Origin: Rotaria sp. Silwood1
Lineage: Eukaryota; Rotifera; Eurotatoria; Philodinida; Philodinidae
DNA: 64,000 nucleotides
Direction: 5' to 3'
Assembly (NCBI GenBank): GCA_905250075.1
Contig: CAJNOP010000003.1
Span: 3,700,833 to 3,764,832 of the forward strand
Shown: piece by piece, positions 29,586 through 42,423 of the stretch
Numbering within the stretch: position 1 is the stretch's first letter
Layout of the letters: every line of letters starts with the position of its first letter
The notes under the pieces: generated by a model
Database searches by the model: none
Told to the model about the DNA's origin: nothing
Seen by the model: the letters and a program-made list of their open reading frames with translations, nothing else
Position numbers and translations under genes: made by a program

Positions 29586-32420
29586 TTATCCTTGAATAGA
29601 GATATTTGTTGTTGTTGACACATTAAAATCTTTATTAAAATCTTGATTTTCATATAATCGACGACGATAAGCAAAATATCGTTTAATTTTGTATGTATGA
29701 GCACGCATAGAACATACATTAGGAAGAATTAATGATAAACGTGACCATTCAGGTAGAACCAAATGACAACGAGGATTACGATATCTAGTTTTAAAAATAT
29801 TAGATATAAAGATGGAATTTTTTATTTATCGATTTTTATACCGATTAAGTAATTCATAAATTGAATATTGATATTCTGATTTTTCAATGGTTGTTGATAA
29901 AGATTGTGCGAGAGTTTCATTAGTCGTTTCACGAGTTAATTGTTGAATAGCATCGCCTTGACCAAGTATATTACTATTGATATTATGCTTGTTATTATTA
30001 TTATTGTTATTGTTATTATTTGAAGATTCATCACCAATATTCGTTGTGTCAGATGATGAAGCTTTTTGAGTAATTAAATGACTATCATTTTCATTATCTG
30101 AATTATAAAATTCTTCAAGAAATTGATCAAGATAATGAAAATCATTAAAATCAGAATCTGATGATGAACAGGACTGAAGAAAAACAACACATTTAATAAT
30201 ACAAAACAATTTTTTTTTCTTTTTTGACAAAATCAATTACTGTGTCATTATCATCGTCATGAAGTTTGGATCGACTTTCACGTGGAATAAACACTGGTGC
30301 ACTTGGATCAAGTATGGAACCAATATTATTCATCATTTTAACATCATCAGCTGAAACAAGTGATAATGATGATAGAGCTGCATTTATACTAGGTTCTTTA
30401 TTTGAAAGGCAAGATGATGGTGATGCAATCATTGTATCAAATACATCGAATGTGCCATTCGTTGCTAAAAAATAAAAAAAGAATAGTTTCATGTAATACT
30501 TTATCAAGGGAGAAAGTGCAGGTTTAGAAACTTCAGCATTTGTTTGATATTAAAAGTAGAATTCGATATACCCAAACAACTGAAGCCGAGAACTGAACCG
30601 AAAACTTGAATTCATTAGATAGATCCAAAACTTTTAAATCCATTTTGAGAAATTTTCATTGTTGAACTGCTGACATTAAAGATTTCAGTATGTATTTATA
30701 AAATGGTTTTGTTGAAGTACTGAAATATGTGGTGTGTTTAATCTTAATAATTCAATAGTGAAAAGGAACAAAAGTCGTGATTCTGACTTCGGATACTTTC
30801 TGAAACTGTTGAACTCTAGCTGAGTGTGCTGATACATATTTGGAACTAGATCGAAAACCGAGATAATGATTATGAATGAGAGTTATACTATTTTAATTTG
30901 ATTTTTTAAATTAAGACAAAGCTATGTTTCGAAAATGATCATTTATTAATCAAATTCGACTAAAGATTTCCGAGGTCGAAGTGTCCAAATATCTAATTCG
31001 ATTTTTTTCAATTATTTGGATTAGTGGAACCCTATTGCTTGCGGTTTACTCACGTGTTATAACAATCAGTTGTTTGTTTTAAATAGACTTCTCTGAACCT
31101 GAGAAATGGAACTCCCGTATTTCGTAAAAACCGATTAAAAACTGGAATTTCTTCGCTCCATGAATTTCTAGTCAAGTTCTATAGGAAAAAAAATATTTGT
31201 TTCCGAAAAGATAATCTTGTCTTGATTGAAAATCGAATCAAAATAGTACCAATCTCACTCATAGTGATCATTCTAATTGTCAGTCTATGCTGAAATACGT
31301 GTGAGCAACACTGTACTTTATAGTCAAATTTGGTGCTCAGATACTGCACTTACCCTCTCGTATTTTTATTCTGGTTATATCTTACCGATATTACCAACAT
31401 TAGGTACACTTGGTACGTCATTATTATTGACTAATTTTATGATATTATTCGTTGAAGAATCGTATTGTTTAATATTTAATGTATCATAAAAATGTTTCAT
31501 AAGATCATTATGTTGTTGTAATTGATTTCGTTGTAAAGCTCTTTGATACACTAGTCGTGCATGCTCAGCTATTTCATCTTGTGTCATAGGACGTGTTTTA
31601 GGTACAAATATATTTGAATCAGTTTGTAATATTTGAGAATTTTTTCCTGAATTTATTATATCTTTTGGTAAATCAATATTTGATATTGGTATTGATTGAT
31701 TATACAGAAGAGTTGAACATTGATTATGTTTAATGGAATCATAATCTGTTGAAAAAGTATTATGTTGATTAGTTAGTAATTGTTGCATAAACATTGTATG
31801 AGCGTTCATTAATTGTAAATAGAATAGTGAATTCATTGCATCTGATTGAAACACTTGATTATTACCAAATTTACTTAAATACGTTTGAATCGTAGATGAT
31901 AATTGGTTTGTATCGCCACCATTGAACGTAGAAGTAAATGGATTGGATGGTGATTGAAGAGAATTTGAATTTATACTGTTGTTATTTTGTGTTGTAAATT
32001 TTGAATTAGATGTTGTTTGTTGAGTATTATAATTAGATGATAGTTGATCTAAAGAACATATTTCATTTATCTATGAAAAAATTAATGATAAATCAATTGA
32101 TAGATCTGGTACGTTAATTAGCTATGTATATTCTAACTGTGATTTAGATAGTTGTCAATCATTCACATACCCTGATTAGTACGACAGATTGTTTGTTGTT
32201 GAAGATGGTTTTGTGTTAATAATGAAGGATAAGTATTAGCATCGGAATCTGTTATTGTCGAATTAGAATGTAATGATGTATTTGATAGCATTGAATTTTG
32301 TCGAGTATTTGTTGATAAAATAGATGAAGAAAAATTTTGTTGAGTTGTATTACCTATTGTATTACTATAATTATTATTCGTATCACGTAGTGTCTTCATT
32401 TCTTTTTGTTTTTTCATCAA
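29586..32420 (-). CDS. Asn/Ser/Gln-rich protein with PAM2-like motif, unrecognised
   Basis: Five exons on the minus strand: 32171-32420, 31386-32048, 30241-30464, 29842-30173, 29586-29784, phases consistent, 555 residues. The first 320 residues are Asn/Ser/Gln/Thr-rich. Around residue 260-280 is a conserved-looking helix: Phe-Val-Pro-Lys-Thr-Arg-Pro then Gln-Asp-Glu-Ile-Ala-Glu-His-Ala-Arg. Exon 3 encodes Ser-Ile-Leu-Asp-Pro-Ser-Ala-Pro-Val-Phe-Ile-Pro, close to the PAM2 consensus (Leu-Asn-Pro-x-Ala-x-x-Phe-x-Pro) that binds the MLLE domain of poly(A)-binding protein. Exon 4 has an Asp/Glu patch and a run of ten Asn. The C-terminal 60 residues are basic and ordered (Trp-Ser-Arg-Leu, Tyr-Lys-Ile-Lys-Arg-Tyr-Phe). 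A role in mRNA regulation is inference. Upstream exons beyond the Met at 32420 are possible. Confidence 0.65.
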
Positions 32421-33281
32421 TACTGATGGCTTTTGATAATGTATTATGACATTCTACGCGCGAATTTCCTTTGAGAATTAAATTTCTTAAACAAATGCTT
32501 ATGATTAGAGATTTTAACGTTTTATATACTGAGCAGAAAATAAAATAGAAAATATGTAAAAATAGTACTTTTACATCTTGAAAGTTTAAGTTTTCTTTTT
32601 TCAAATGATTTTCTTTTTGCAATATGTCAAACCATTCCTATGCGATGAATTCTCTTTGCATAATTCATAAAGAAATATCGTATATTTGTGAAACAAAAAA
32701 TTTTTTATTTTAAGAAATATCGTATATTTGTGAAAAAAATATTTTATTTTCTCCAATTACATGACACAAGCGTTTGATGACGTTAAGAACTGATTGATGA
32801 TGAAAATGTTTGAATTAAGCAATCGATTAAATGTTTTTGAATTATGCACAGTTTCATTGCTTAAAATTTGATAATTTTTAGTTGAGGATCCTCTTCGAAT
32901 AAGAACCGAGGATTAAGTTCAGAAAACTGTTCAAAAAATTTCAATATAAAATGTCAACATAAATTTTTTTGTTTTTTGATTTTTGGAATGAAAAGTTTGA
33001 TGATCTTATTATGAATAAAAGAAAGAAATAGCAATAACATAAATATAAGAATAAAAAAAATAAACAAATAAGCTTCTGGAAAGAATCATCTAAATCTCTA
33101 ACAAACATGGTAAACACAATACAAAGATTCAAAATATTAATTTTTAGACACACATCCTTATTTGTTATTGCGAAAGCATACTGTAATGGAAAAAAATTGA
33201 TTCACAAAAAAAAATAGCTCAATTAAATAAATAAAACATCACAAGTCTTTTTGAGATTAAAGCATAGATAAATAAACCGGA
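32421..33281. other. Intergenic region, 0.9 kb
   Basis: 5' flank of the PAM2 gene and 3' flank of GBA2. AT-rich. Contains a two-copy tandem repeat at 32671-32754 (separate entry). No gene seen. Confidence 0.5.
32671..32754. repeat. Two-copy tandem repeat, 42 bp unit
   Basis: The sequence starting 'agaaatatcgtatatttgtgaaa' at 32671 recurs at 32713, each followed by an A run and 'ttttatttt'. A simple recent tandem duplication. Confidence 0.8.
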
Positions 33282-36200
33282 CTAATGTTTATCTACATTA
33301 TTACTGTCAGTATTTGATTCTAAACGTGATAATTCGAGTGCCTTTTGAATTGCCCAAATAGATAATGCACGCATATATCCACACTAGTTATGAGAATAAA
33401 AAGTTTTCTTTTATATATGAAAAACTAAAAACACTTACAGATCGAAAGTGACCATCACGCATCAATGCTTCAGGTGTTTGAAATGCCAAACCAGCTACAT
33501 TGTAGCATGTATTATAAATTCCTTCAGATGTAACAAATGCTTGGGTTTTCAAATCCTATAAAATATAAATAGCTGTTAGTGCAATCTTTGTGAAATTAAA
33601 ATGTGAAACGCAACATAGTCATCAATCACAAAAAGATTGTTTTGTTCTATCTATTTTAGGACACAGGTCTTCACCATCAATTGTACTTAATCCTCTAGAA
33701 ATGCAATAGTGAAATAGTTTATATATATATATAAACAGTATAGATCATGGTCTGTGACTACTTGTTGTTAAGATGTTTGTCAAGTCTGTAGACGAGTGTT
33801 CAAATTTTTACTCACACATTTCAGTACTCAGTTTAGATCATGTTTCACAAAAATTACAAAATAGAAAAGTGGTCTGTTTACTATATTATGCTTTGTTAGT
33901 TGAAATAGCTCGAAAAATCAATCATTTAAAGAATGGGATAAATGTTTAATTGTATCTTTTAATTTCAAATGTCTATCATTATCAATTTTTTTTTTTATTA
34001 TAAAAATTTCACCTCCATAATCATCGTCGATGATAATCCATATGTAACTCCAGTCCATATTTCTTCCGATTGCATACTAACAACTTCTAATTGTCCTAAA
34101 CTAGTCATTCCATTAACAGCACCAAGTTTTCCTTGACCAAATGTCATAACATTCATATTAAATATTGTATTAAGTACACTATCAACACGATCTTTTTCAA
34201 AATCCTATAATTAGTAAATAAATTATTTTATTTCGGCTGTTCTTTTTTTTTTTATCTATAAATAAATTTTACGTCATATTTATGACCAGATAAGCGTAAA
34301 TACCAAAAACCAGCTAATTGATCCGACATAATACAATCATGATGACGTGATAAACTTGAATCATAATTATAATATGTTCCATTCCATAATTTCTCTGAAT
34401 ATGATGTTTTAGCTAATTTAAGCCATACGTCATATTCATCTAAAGCATTTGTATCATCCATCATTCGTGCCATTTCAACACAAGCACGAAGAGCAGCAAT
34501 ATGAAGATTACCACAATATGCACTAGACAAAAACAAAAGTTCAAGAATATCGAAATCAATTCATGTTACCTGGCTCCAGTTGCTGTCCATGCATCATATG
34601 TTTGATCAGCAAAACCACCATTATCAACAAGACCATCACCATCAGTATCTTGTTTTTTAACACGATCAGTAACCATCTTTATTCATTATATAAATCAAAA
34701 TTTGTTCTTTTTGTCTTTACATTTCTTACTTTTACTGTTGGCCATACATCAATAAGAAATTGTTTATTTTGAGTATAAACATAATCTCGATATACTTGAA
34801 GTAAATATTTTAAACCTAAATCTTTCCAATCAGCTGTATCATGAGAAATATAAGCATTAATTAATAACCATGGTTCTTCATCTAAATAGTAAAAAAAAAA
34901 CAGATTTTCGAAAAAAAATTTGAGAAATTTCAATAATTTACCAGGATCACCAAGATCATGCGGAACAGTATGTAATGTTTTCCAATGAGCTGCTCGACCA
35001 TGAAATAAATAAGTACGAGTTTCACGTTTTTCATAAGCTACTGAACTAGCTAAAAATGAACAACATTCATATTATTCATTATATTCTAATAAAATAACTA
35101 ACCAAAATCATATTGAATACTTAATTCTAATTGAGGCCATAATTGAATTAAAGCAAATGATGCATAAAAATGAACATCATATGTATTTATCATTCGATAC
35201 TCATGACCTAGAAGAAATTCTAATGATTAAACGAAATTTCAACATTTGACATATTTACCTTCTAAATAACCAAATCGACCCCATTCTCTAACATGATCAG
35301 GCAATGTAGTATCTTCACTTACATCAAGCCAAATAGTACCACCATCAGCAATAAAATAAGACTCGTTAAATAAAGCACTTTTATACCATTCCGGTAATGA
35401 TCTAAATAAAGAAAATCAAGTATATTTCTCATTTAGTCGTAAATAATGTATTTACTGATCATCTAAAACTGGTTGTTGCCATTTTGCAATATCTTCTTCC
35501 CATTGTGTTCGATTCTTCATTGTATATACGCATAGAGTTGATCCAGTAAGTGTTTCTATATCAAAAAATTTTGTATACCATCTAAAGAAATAAATGAAAC
35601 ACAAATGGAATTTAACACTAAACACAAGTAACCTTCGATATTGTCTTTGTCCAAGACCGAAGTTAATTAGAGGCATATGCCAAGCAAGAACAAATTCAGA
35701 TGTCTTTATAGAATTTGGTTCAACAGTAGTTGTTATACATACACAACTAGCTGTATGAACGGCTGTTGATCGAGTATTTTGCGGTTCTAATTATACGAAA
35801 AAAAAAAACGAAATAAAAAGAATTAATGACGTATAAAAAAAGTATTATCTTCTTGTAGCTTTTTAAAATTTTAGTGACTGACATGATGAATAAATTACAT
35901 AAAAAGAAAACTTAGCAAAAAAAGTGGTCATCTCTGCAAGACATACCATCGTATCCTCAAGTTTTTGAGAAAACTCTAACATTTCGGTTGATTTCGTTTA
36001 CCTTTAGAGAAAGATTGTACAAACTGTTAAAAGATAATATCGTTTTAGAAGAATCACACAGTGAGACTTGTATCTAAAGTTCCAAGTATTATGAATTCTC
36101 TTACTTTTCAATGAATTCTATCATTTAGAAATATCTGTTTAAAAGCCAAAGGATATCAAAGATTCTCTTTCTATTCTGAGAGATAATTTACCTTAGACTT

Positions 36201-38675
36201 TATACAGTCAATCTTCACAGAAAAATTGCTGTGCTTAAACATTTCTACAATAGATCATAAATTGTTGTTCAATAGTCAAAAGTCACAAAAAAATTCTGAT
36301 TCTAATACACTACTTCTCACTCTTTCCCAATGCGTCAAAATACGCGAAAAATAGTCAAATACTTGCTCGAAAAATTTCCTGTTCATCCTTTACTTTGCTT
36401 AGTTCTATGTTTTGGTATAAGATTATCAGTGCAAACACAGATTTTTATAGTATAATAGTGAAAGCTAATTGAACAGTCTGTCCGCTAGATATATTATTTT
36501 ATCAAAACTAAACAATCCTTTTGTCGACAAGCGACTTATTCTTTGCACAAACAGTTACTATTCAGAAAAAAATTTGAAGTTATCATTTTACAAAGCTTGA
36601 GAAATTTTTTTCAGCACTGTATTGAAAACCTTTCTTGAATACCTGTTAATCGACCATCATCAGTTAGATCAAGCCAAACATCACGTCCATCTGTAGTCGA
36701 ATTAATATTAAAGTTTGTTCGTGTTGTAATTGTATTGTCTGACTTGAATTTTTAGATAACATAAAAAAATTTTTAAAATGAATAGTTTGATTGTAGATAT
36801 TGATTACAATAAACAAAACAAAAAACAAACCTGTTTTTTTCCCATGATACAATATTCAAGTTTCATACCACGTAACGTTTGTTTGATTGATATCCCACTA
36901 GCTGATATTTCATCATCAGTAACATCAACAGATTCATGTGATACATCTCGACATGAAAATTCATGAGAAGCTATAACAACAAAAGTATGTTTTAGTAATG
37001 ACCATATCCAAAAAGAGAAAATACCTGAACCAGCTTGCCATGTAAACATCAGACTAACTTCAACAGGTTCATCATTTAAATTTTCAATATACCAAAGAAA
37101 AGAAGCAACTGGTAGAGATGAATCCTTAATAATGAAAAAATATATAAACCAATATCATTTTTGGAGAAAATTTCTTTTTTAAAATACTTTATAATTGTGT
37201 GGAATAATAGGTGAAAGTTGTTTGCATAGTAATCGAATATTTTGATTGGGTAAATCATATGTTGTCCATGATTGAGGATATAAAGCTTGATAATGACCAT
37301 TTTCTCTTGGAAATGCACAATTCCATGAACGTAAACCTTTTTTTCTTAATCGATATGGTGTTAATACTTGACAATAGGTTGTTGTATTTCGACGACGAAT
37401 ACAAACAGTAAACTAATTTATATCAAAAAAAAAAAAGTAAATAATTTTTCAAGAAAAATATTTGAGACAAAAAAAAACAAACAGTATTTGCATCGACAGT
37501 ATTAAATTCATAGAGACCGGGTACAAGTTGATAACGACAAAATTCTCCACGAAAACCTCGACCAATTGTTCCACAACCTACACCACCAATAGGTGCGCCT
37601 AGATAATAGAGAAAATAAATCAATTGTTACTTTCTCCTTTCATACAAAGCTAATATAAGAATCAAAACGAAAAACTCTCATTTACATTCAAATATTAGGT
37701 GATGTAAAAGTTCCGCATTAATTTTGTTTTCAATATATCACAACAACAACTCGTCATAGAAACTTAATGATTTTTCTTTTTAGAAAAACTGAAGTTTCTA
37801 CTACAAAGCTGTGTAGAAATACATTTCGTTCAAAAGATTTACCAAATACTGAAAGGTTTGAAGAACAGGTTTGACTAGAAAAATGCTTTGTAACTTCGCA
37901 CAAAATCAATGATGAGAAGTATATTTGATCGATTTAGTTTCTACTTGACTTTCGAAAATTTTTACACACGTTATGTATGAATCTAATCAACATGATGTAG
38001 ATTTTCTAGTGGCATCAAAATATTTCAGTTACACAACTAGACGTTTCATAGGGAGCAGTCTTCTAACAATAACTTGATTTACCATCGACGATGCCCAATT
38101 AATTTATTCGCATAAAATTTCTTAGTGGATAGAAGTTTTCTTCTAAATATCAGCAGTACCCAGAGAATTTTTACAATCAAGCATATCACTAAAACTTTTC
38201 CGCCTTTTATAATTATTTCCAATGGCATATTTTTTATGCAATTTTGCAGTAGAAATTTAAATATTTGCCATAAGAAAACTATCAAGTCTTCACGAAAAGT
38301 TCTTGTCATACAGTACTGAAAAATAAAATTAACGCAGAACTTTTTTGCACCATCTATTATTCCTAAAATATTCCTTTTATTCACCATAGATTTGTTGAAG
38401 TGGAACTGGATTAAGAAAATCCATATGTGCTCGTCGTTTTGCTCTTTTTAATTTATACCATACTCGAAGATATCTAATAAATAACAAGAATAAAATGTTT
38501 CTCACTTTTTCTTTTATATTTATTAAAATCACCTCATAAATAATGGTACATATTCAATTGCCTGTCTTAGTTTTGGTCGTGAAAATGGTTTCCATGTTGG
38601 ATCAAATTGTTTATCAAAACGCACGTGCCAACCATATTTAGTCGGCACTAATTTATCGAGATTTGATATTGACAT
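33282..38675 (-). CDS. GBA2: Non-lysosomal glucosylceramidase (beta-glucosidase 2)
   Basis: Eighteen exons on the minus strand, all phases consistent, 822 residues: 38533-38675, 38385-38473, 37483-37598, 37188-37412, 37025-37124, 36831-36970, 36643-36742, 35633-35786, 35456-35581, 35259-35401, 35103-35207, 34942-35049, 34730-34881, 34570-34676, 34273-34522, 34013-34204, 33439-33555, 33282-33383. Diagnostic blocks are [11 protein letters not shown], Arg-Gly-Glu-Phe-Cys-Arg, Ala-Leu-Phe-Asn-Glu (catalytic Glu) with Ala-Asp-Gly-Gly-Thr, His-Asp-Thr-Ala-Asp-Trp-Lys-Asp, Ala-Asp-Gln-Thr-Tyr-Asp (catalytic Asp), Met-Ser-Asp-Gln, and Leu-Ala-Phe-Gln-Thr-Pro-Glu-Ala. GH116 enzymes of this type hydrolyse glucosylceramide at the cytosolic face of ER/Golgi and plasma membrane. 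The human protein is about 100 residues longer, mainly at the ends. Three larger introns (33556-34012, 35787-36642, 37599-38384) show no further exons. Confidence 0.95.
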
Positions 38676-38997
38676 ATAAGTAAAATAAAATCTGAAACTA
38701 GAAAACTTAATTCAATATCGACATCTCATATTATTCTTTCATTCATATTTAATCATTTCAATTGACATTAATTATTCATCTTTCGAAAAGACAATTTTTT
38801 CTCTTCAACAAGGCTTTGACAATCTTTTTTTGTCTTTTATATCAAGCTAAAAAATGTGTTAGAATGATAGATACGAGAAGCACACACGTCGACACACATC
38901 TGACACAAGACATATAAATGTTACGAAAAGAAAAAGAAACAAACAAATAAAAAAAAATCAATGGACGGATTGAGAACATTTAAAAAGCAAATTCATT

Positions 38998-40249
38998 CTA
39001 CAGAATTGTACAACAAACACAAGTAGTTGTTGCTGATGCAGATCCAGCTGTTGAAGCTACATGCATAGTAGCAGCGTTACGACGTTTTTCCCTAGAAAAT
39101 AGACAAAGAAAATGAATTAAAATATGAAAAAGTTCAATTATTTTACCAAAGATCTTGTAACCATTTTGATGATTGATAAAAGTGAGGATCACTTAAACGA
39201 TAAGCAGCACGTTTCATTCCATAATAATATAAAACAGAAACTAAAAATTTCATACAAATAAAAAACAATAACAATAATAATAATTCAATCATACATGTAC
39301 GTTGAATAACATAAAACGCTAATACTTCTGGTTTCTTAAAGGCATCATTAATAAATGTATCATATTGAAAACGTTCATTCTACAGAAAAATAATATTTTA
39401 AAATAAGAAAATAAAATTAAAGATCTAATTTCATAAATTACAAGTATAAGTGCTTGAGCAACAGCACAAAGTACAAAATAAAAGCATGTAATAACAATTG
39501 AAAATCGAAACATCCGAAGAAGTAAACAGAGTAAACCAGCTTGAGCAACATAAGTTGTTAAAACCATAACAACAAGTAATGTTAGTGAAAGTACAATACA
39601 TACATCTTGGACACTAAACAAAAAAAAAACAACTTACATACATTTACAATCATTTTATAGTATAGCTTTTTTTCTAAAACTATAACAAAATTGAATTTCT
39701 TTTGATCATATATAGCTGAAAAACTAATTTAAAATATAACTTCCATTAGTACGTAATAGAATCAATACTTATAGAGTTTGACCAAGAATATTATTCATAG
39801 ACTTTGCGTTACTCATAGTATTTGCATTTTGTGATGACAAATATTTGTTGCATTTATAGACACTTTGTAACGATTTTAATTCTTGTTAATTTATAAATTA
39901 GTATAAAACAAGATTTAAGTTTTAAAAATAAAATTTTCAAGAACAAAACTTCCATTTATTTCATACTCTGTCTTTTGTAATAATTCAAAATTTAATAAAA
40001 TCTTTTTTAATTATCTAATTATTTCTTGATTTCGATCATTAAGGATAGTTTGAAACAAAAAAATAAATATGAAACAAATATTTACATAAAAATAATAAGT
40101 TGTCCCAATGTATTTGGTGCAAGAAATTCACTGAATGTATTAATACATATATCAACCACTACAAGAAGAATATTTGTATACAATAAAATCCGATAACGAA
40201 ATGGAATCATTGTCGAAAGTTGTTGCGTATCTATTGTTTGTGATAGCAT
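38998..40249 (-). CDS. TMEM138: TMEM138 ciliary membrane protein
   Basis: Five exons on the minus strand: 40086-40249, 39442-39613, 39301-39379, 39147-39240, 38998-39091, 200 residues (human about 162). Four hydrophobic segments match TMEM138, with Asn-Thr-Phe-Ser-Glu-Phe in the first loop, Val-Gln-Asp-Val before helix 2, Gln-Ala-Gly-Leu-Leu, then Tyr-Tyr-Tyr-Gly-Met-Lys-Arg and Leu-Ser-Asp-Pro-His-Phe-Tyr near the end. In vertebrates it acts with TMEM216 in vesicle delivery to the ciliary transition zone, and loss causes Joubert syndrome. Oddity: an extra Ala/Ser/Thr-rich tail ends Cys-Val-Cys-Cys-Thr-Ile-Leu, where Cys-Thr-Ile-Leu is a CAAX-type box with neighbouring cysteines; the human protein lacks this. 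It lies 322 bp downstream of the GBA2 start codon, same strand orientation as GBA2. Confidence 0.88.
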
Positions 40250-41005
40250 CTTTTTTTGTTTTTTGTTTTTCTATAATTATTTTCTTTTAATAATAATCAA
40301 TACCATGAAAAGGAAACGATCGTAGGAAAAATAAAAAGTTAATCTTCATGCATGGGACAGTTTCTTCGTCAAGGAGATAAAACAGAATCGTTTGTATTCG
40401 CCAATGAAATTCTGAAATAGAAATATTTAGTAGTCAATCGACTACTAGCGACATCGAACTAAATTATATAGAGAAGATGATTTTTTAGTTCGAGCGGAAA
40501 TACATTATTTGATAATCTTTCTGGATTTTATCATATGCGTGAATAACTCTATTTGAATAGTCTAGAAGCTTTAATTATTACGATTTATTTAGTATATAAG
40601 AAAGGAAAAAACAATCAATGTGCACACAAATAATGTAGTTGATTGACGACGGGAAAAGAAAAGCACGTGCATTATAAAAAATACCATCAGTTAAAATTTG
40701 TCACCGTTATTATTTTTACCTGCTGTTGATTTCTATATGGATACCTTTTACAAAACGAAGATTTGAAGAGGTTGGAAGTTAATACTTCCTACGCAAACGA
40801 AACAAAAATCCTTCACATTACTTTGTAACAAAGTAAATACACAAATATACATTGAGACATACTTCAGATAAAACTTGGCTAAGTATAAGTATATCAGTCT
40901 TTTTTTCTTTCTATTTTATTATAAAGAAAGAAAAAGTATTATGAATTTGCTTTCTATTAAACAAGGATAGTAAAATTTGTCTTATTAATTACTTTAGAAA
41001 ATATT
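40250..41005. promoter_or_regulatory. Divergent promoter region TMEM138 / NCS-like gene
   Basis: 756 bp between the start codons of two divergently transcribed genes. AT-rich, no coding frame. It should hold both promoters and 5' UTRs, but no specific motif was recognised. Confidence 0.4.
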
Positions 41006-42347
41006 ATGGGCAATACAAAAAGTTCGTCGAATAGAATAGGAATTACTACTATTAACCAAAAACAACCCCAGAAGGGTGGAAATAAATACAGGAATTTATC
41101 TGAATCCGATGATCAAGATACTAAATGGGCTTTATCGGAACGAGATATTCATTTTCTTTGTTCACAGACCGGTAAGTACACATATTTATTTTATGCTAAC
41201 TTTATCAAATTTTGCATTTAATATGTGAATAATGACTTTTGTTAATTATTGGTTTAATGGAATGAATAATAAAATCTTATGAAAAAAAACGTGAAATTTT
41301 TAAGGAGAGTTGAAATTATTTAAATATTTTAAACTAAAAGCACACTTATTCAGATCGGTAGATTTGTTTTATGAGTATAATTTCAAACTGTTTAAAGAGA
41401 TAGATGAAAGATTGTATTTCCACATGAGTCTATATTATTTGACCTGATAGTATGTACTATTTTATTGAAGTCATGCTTGCTTGTTGTAATGAAAGTGCAA
41501 TAAGGTTAAAGTCAAGTACTTTTTCTTAAATCAGATTAACAAAAAAAAAAGCATAGATTAGATGTTGTATAAAGCAAGCTAGAAATAAATAAAGTAATCG
41601 GCACTACTTTAATATTGAACAAATCAAACGTCAGTGAAATAAATTGTCACGTTCGGACAAGGTGATGTTTTTATTGATCTTATCCTTGAGAAAAATGCTT
41701 CATGATATAGCTCCTATAAATTTTTATTCTTGCTTCTATATATTCATAATAATAACATATGTAGAAATCGATCATTTCATTTATTTTATTTTTCAAAAGG
41801 ATTATCGCGAGATGAAATTCGTACATGGCATGAAAGATTTTTCCATGATAATCCAGATGGTCGTCTTGATCGAGTTGAATTTCGTAATTTATTTCGTCTT
41901 CTTCGTCAAGAATCTCCTGAACGTTTAGACAATATATGTGATCATGTATTTCGCGCATTTGATGTTGATGGCAATGGTTATGTTGAATTCGGTGAATTTT
42001 TACTTGGTTTTGCTATATGCTCACGTGGTGACCTTCGATCACGACTAGATTATGCATTTGAATGTTATGATTTAGATTCAAATGGTTATATTACAGAAGG
42101 TAAAGCTTACTAAAGAAAACTATACACACTTATTTCTGTTATTCTAGATGAAATTGAGCCAGTTCTTCGAGCAATGTATGCTTTACTAGGCATAACACAT
42201 ATTGAAGATTATCCACCGGAAACTGTTGCTAAAGATTTGATGACAAAATTAGATATAACTAAAGATGGACGTGTAACTAAAGATGAATTTATACATTTTC
42301 TTATGAAAGAAGGAATGTATAGAAATACGGTCAATCCGTTTCATTAA
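41006..42347 (+). CDS. Neuronal calcium sensor-type EF-hand protein
   Basis: Three exons: 41006-41171, 41800-42099, 42148-42347, 221 residues. The N-terminus Met-Gly-Asn-Thr-Lys-Ser-Ser-Ser is a good myristoylation signal. EF-hand 1 (around His-Asp-Asn-Pro-Asp-Gly) lacks the Asp at position 1, as EF1 is inactive across the NCS family. EF2 (Asp-Val-Asp-Gly-Asn-Gly-Tyr-Val-Glu-Phe-Gly-Glu), EF3 (Asp-Leu-Asp-Ser-Asn-Gly-Tyr-Ile) and EF4 (Asp-Ile-Thr-Lys-Asp-Gly-Arg-Val) look able to bind calcium. NCS proteins are calcium-myristoyl switches acting on kinases and channels. A 30-residue Gln/Lys/Ser-rich insert precedes the first helix, so this is a divergent member rather than a clear NCS-1 or hippocalcin orthologue. 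Its stop is 76 bp from the convergent NADAR stop. Confidence 0.82.
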
Positions 42348-42423
42348 TTTTTTATGTGTGGTTTCTTTTGAAGTTGTTTTTTTTTTATTGTCAGATAATA
42401 GCAAAACAAAGAAACAAAACTTT

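Noticed and set aside
40872-41005. Possible extra 5' coding sequence for the calcium-sensor gene
   Set aside because: No in-frame ATG upstream, and the Met-Gly-Asn-Thr start gives an expected myristoylation signal.
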